NCBI GenBank assembly: GCA_040006755.1
Contig: JBDTWJ010000080.1
Location: 1 to 16,073, forward strand
Direction of reading: 5' to 3'
DNA from: JAENVT01 sp040006755
GTDB taxonomy: Bacteria > Actinomycetota > Acidimicrobiia > Acidimicrobiales > Ilumatobacteraceae
Length of the DNA: 16,073 bases
In this document: one piece after another, positions 15,335 to 16,073 of the stretch
How positions within the stretch are numbered: the stretch's first letter is position 1
Layout: the number at the start of each line of letters is the position of its first letter
Program-made: the position numbers and the translations under genes
Notes under the pieces: generated by a model
What the model was told of the DNA's origin: nothing
Seen by the model: only the letters and a program-made list of their open reading frames with translations
Databases searched by the model: none

Positions 15335-16073
15335 TCACGTTCCTTGCCGACGCCGTCGTCCCCCGCGAGCCACGAGATGGATGAAGGTCGGCGCCGAGCG
15401 TGGAGTGCGACGACTGCTGTACATGCCGCTGTGCAGCGAGAAGACGTATGACACGACACACGCGACCGCGAACAGCACCGCCGCGTCGCCACCGAAGAGT
15501 TCGACGCCCATGACGGTGCAAGCCAACGGAGCGTTGGCTGCACCGGCGAGCACAGCGACAAGGCCGACCGCCGCCATGAGGGGGATTGGAACATCCAACA
15601 GGCGCCCGATGGACACACCGAGCGTTGCGCCGATGACGAACAGAGGCGTGACCTCGCCGCCTTGGAAGCCGGACCCGAGGGTCAACGAGGTGAACACAAG
15701 CTTCAACGCGAACGCGCCGGCAACGATGCCGGCTCCACCCGCGGTCGACTTCACCATCAGGGGGATCGACAAGCCGAGGTAGTCACGAGTGCCCACGACG
15801 TAGGTCAGTCCGATCACGCCAAAGCCGCCGAGCACCGGCCGCACCGGAGCCCAGACAGTCGCCTTAGCGAACAGCTGTCTGATCCCGTGGACGAGTTCGA
15901 TGAACACGACGCTCGTCAAACCGAAGGCCACGCCGGCAAGAACAACGCGAGCTGCCAAGGAGGCGGTGAGGTCGAACGGAGCGAGGTGCGGCAGCGGGGT
16001 GTGGGTCACGCCGACCGCGAGCACGACGAGGTCGCCGACCACCGACGCAGTGAGAGCTGGAACCACGGCACGG
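15335..16073 (-). CDS. ClC-family chloride channel/antiporter, C-terminal part
   Basis: The frame is open through the right edge, so the N-terminal part, including the GKEGP-type selectivity motif and gating Glu, lies outside. The 246 residues present are strongly hydrophobic, with about six membrane segments. They include GSGFQGGEVTPLFVIGATLG, a ClC motif at the start of helix N, followed by a second hydrophobic hairpin containing LAGAANAPLACTVMGVELFGG, as in bacterial voltage-gated chloride channel proteins of PF00654. It would move chloride or another anion across the cytoplasmic membrane, perhaps in exchange for protons. No CBS domain follows; the protein ends in a basic tail (about 25 residues, rich in Arg). 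It converges on the Rieske operon and shares the two-hairpin spacer with it. Confidence 0.92.
   Translation of the reverse strand, partial: RAVVPALTASVVGDLVVLAVGVTHTPLPHLAPFDLTASLAARVVLAGVAFGLTSVVFIELVHGIRQLFAKATVWAPVRPVLGGFGVIGLTYVVGTRDYLGLSIPLMVKSTAGGAGIVAGAFALKLVFTSLTLGSGFQGGEVTPLFVIGATLGVSIGRLLDVPIPLMAAVGLVAVLAGAANAPLACTVMGVELFGGDAAVLFAVACVVSYVFSLHSGMYSSRRTPRSAPTFIHLVARGGRRRRQGT

Noticed and set aside
15241..15384. A 47-codon frame on the plus strand starting GTG, with an AGGGGG about 10 bases upstream
   Set aside because: It starts within a hairpin, overlaps the 3' end of the ClC gene on the other strand by 50 bases, and its composition is that of the antisense of a GC-rich gene. I see no family resemblance.

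Overview
The window reads as high-GC actinobacterial DNA, most likely from a lineage such as the Acidimicrobiia. The clues are a mycothiol-type DinB/maleylpyruvate isomerase-fold protein, a beta-carbonic anhydrase very close to the mycobacterial Rv1284 type, a diverged actinobacterial QueA-like protein, and consistently GC-rich third codon positions. The taxonomic call is inference; no rRNA or other marker gene is present. The DNA is densely coding and looks chromosomal. I see no insertion sequence, tRNA, rRNA, CRISPR array, phage gene or origin, and no gene-free stretch longer than 300 bases.

Left third (1-5802, +): the 3' part of a very large gene for a cyclic beta-1,2-glucan synthase-like protein. 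It carries membrane segments, a glycoamylase-like domain, two GH94 beta-sandwich modules and a GH94 phosphorylase catalytic domain. Any glucosyltransferase domain would lie upstream of the window. It meets tail to tail a minus-strand block read 9425 to 5826. That block holds a mycothiol-dependent maleylpyruvate isomerase-family protein, an overlapping group II PLP-dependent decarboxylase-like enzyme, and an exported M28 zinc peptidase lipoprotein.

Middle (9529-12586, +): a beta-carbonic anhydrase divergent from the minus block, an OsmC peroxidase, then a coupled pair (GTGA overlap) of a short-chain dehydrogenase and a QueA-like protein whose signature motifs have drifted from true QueA. An unusually AT-rich 40-base island lies just upstream of this pair.

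Right third (12653-16073): a patatin-like lipase gene broken by two opposite frameshifts. Next is a coupled pair (ATGA overlap): a DUF2231 membrane protein fused to a Rieske [2Fe-2S] domain, and an unnamed helical protein of 179 residues. The pair has a strong Shine-Dalgarno and a good match to a SigB/SigF-type stress promoter. Two hairpins separate it from the converging 3' part of a ClC chloride channel/transporter gene that runs off the right edge.

The themes are stress and redox (OsmC, Rieske/DUF2231 with a SigB-like promoter, the mycothiol-type protein) and envelope or ion/bicarbonate handling (glucan synthase-like protein, carbonic anhydrase, ClC). The least explained units are the SDR/QueA-like operon and the Rieske-DUF2231/helical-protein operon.
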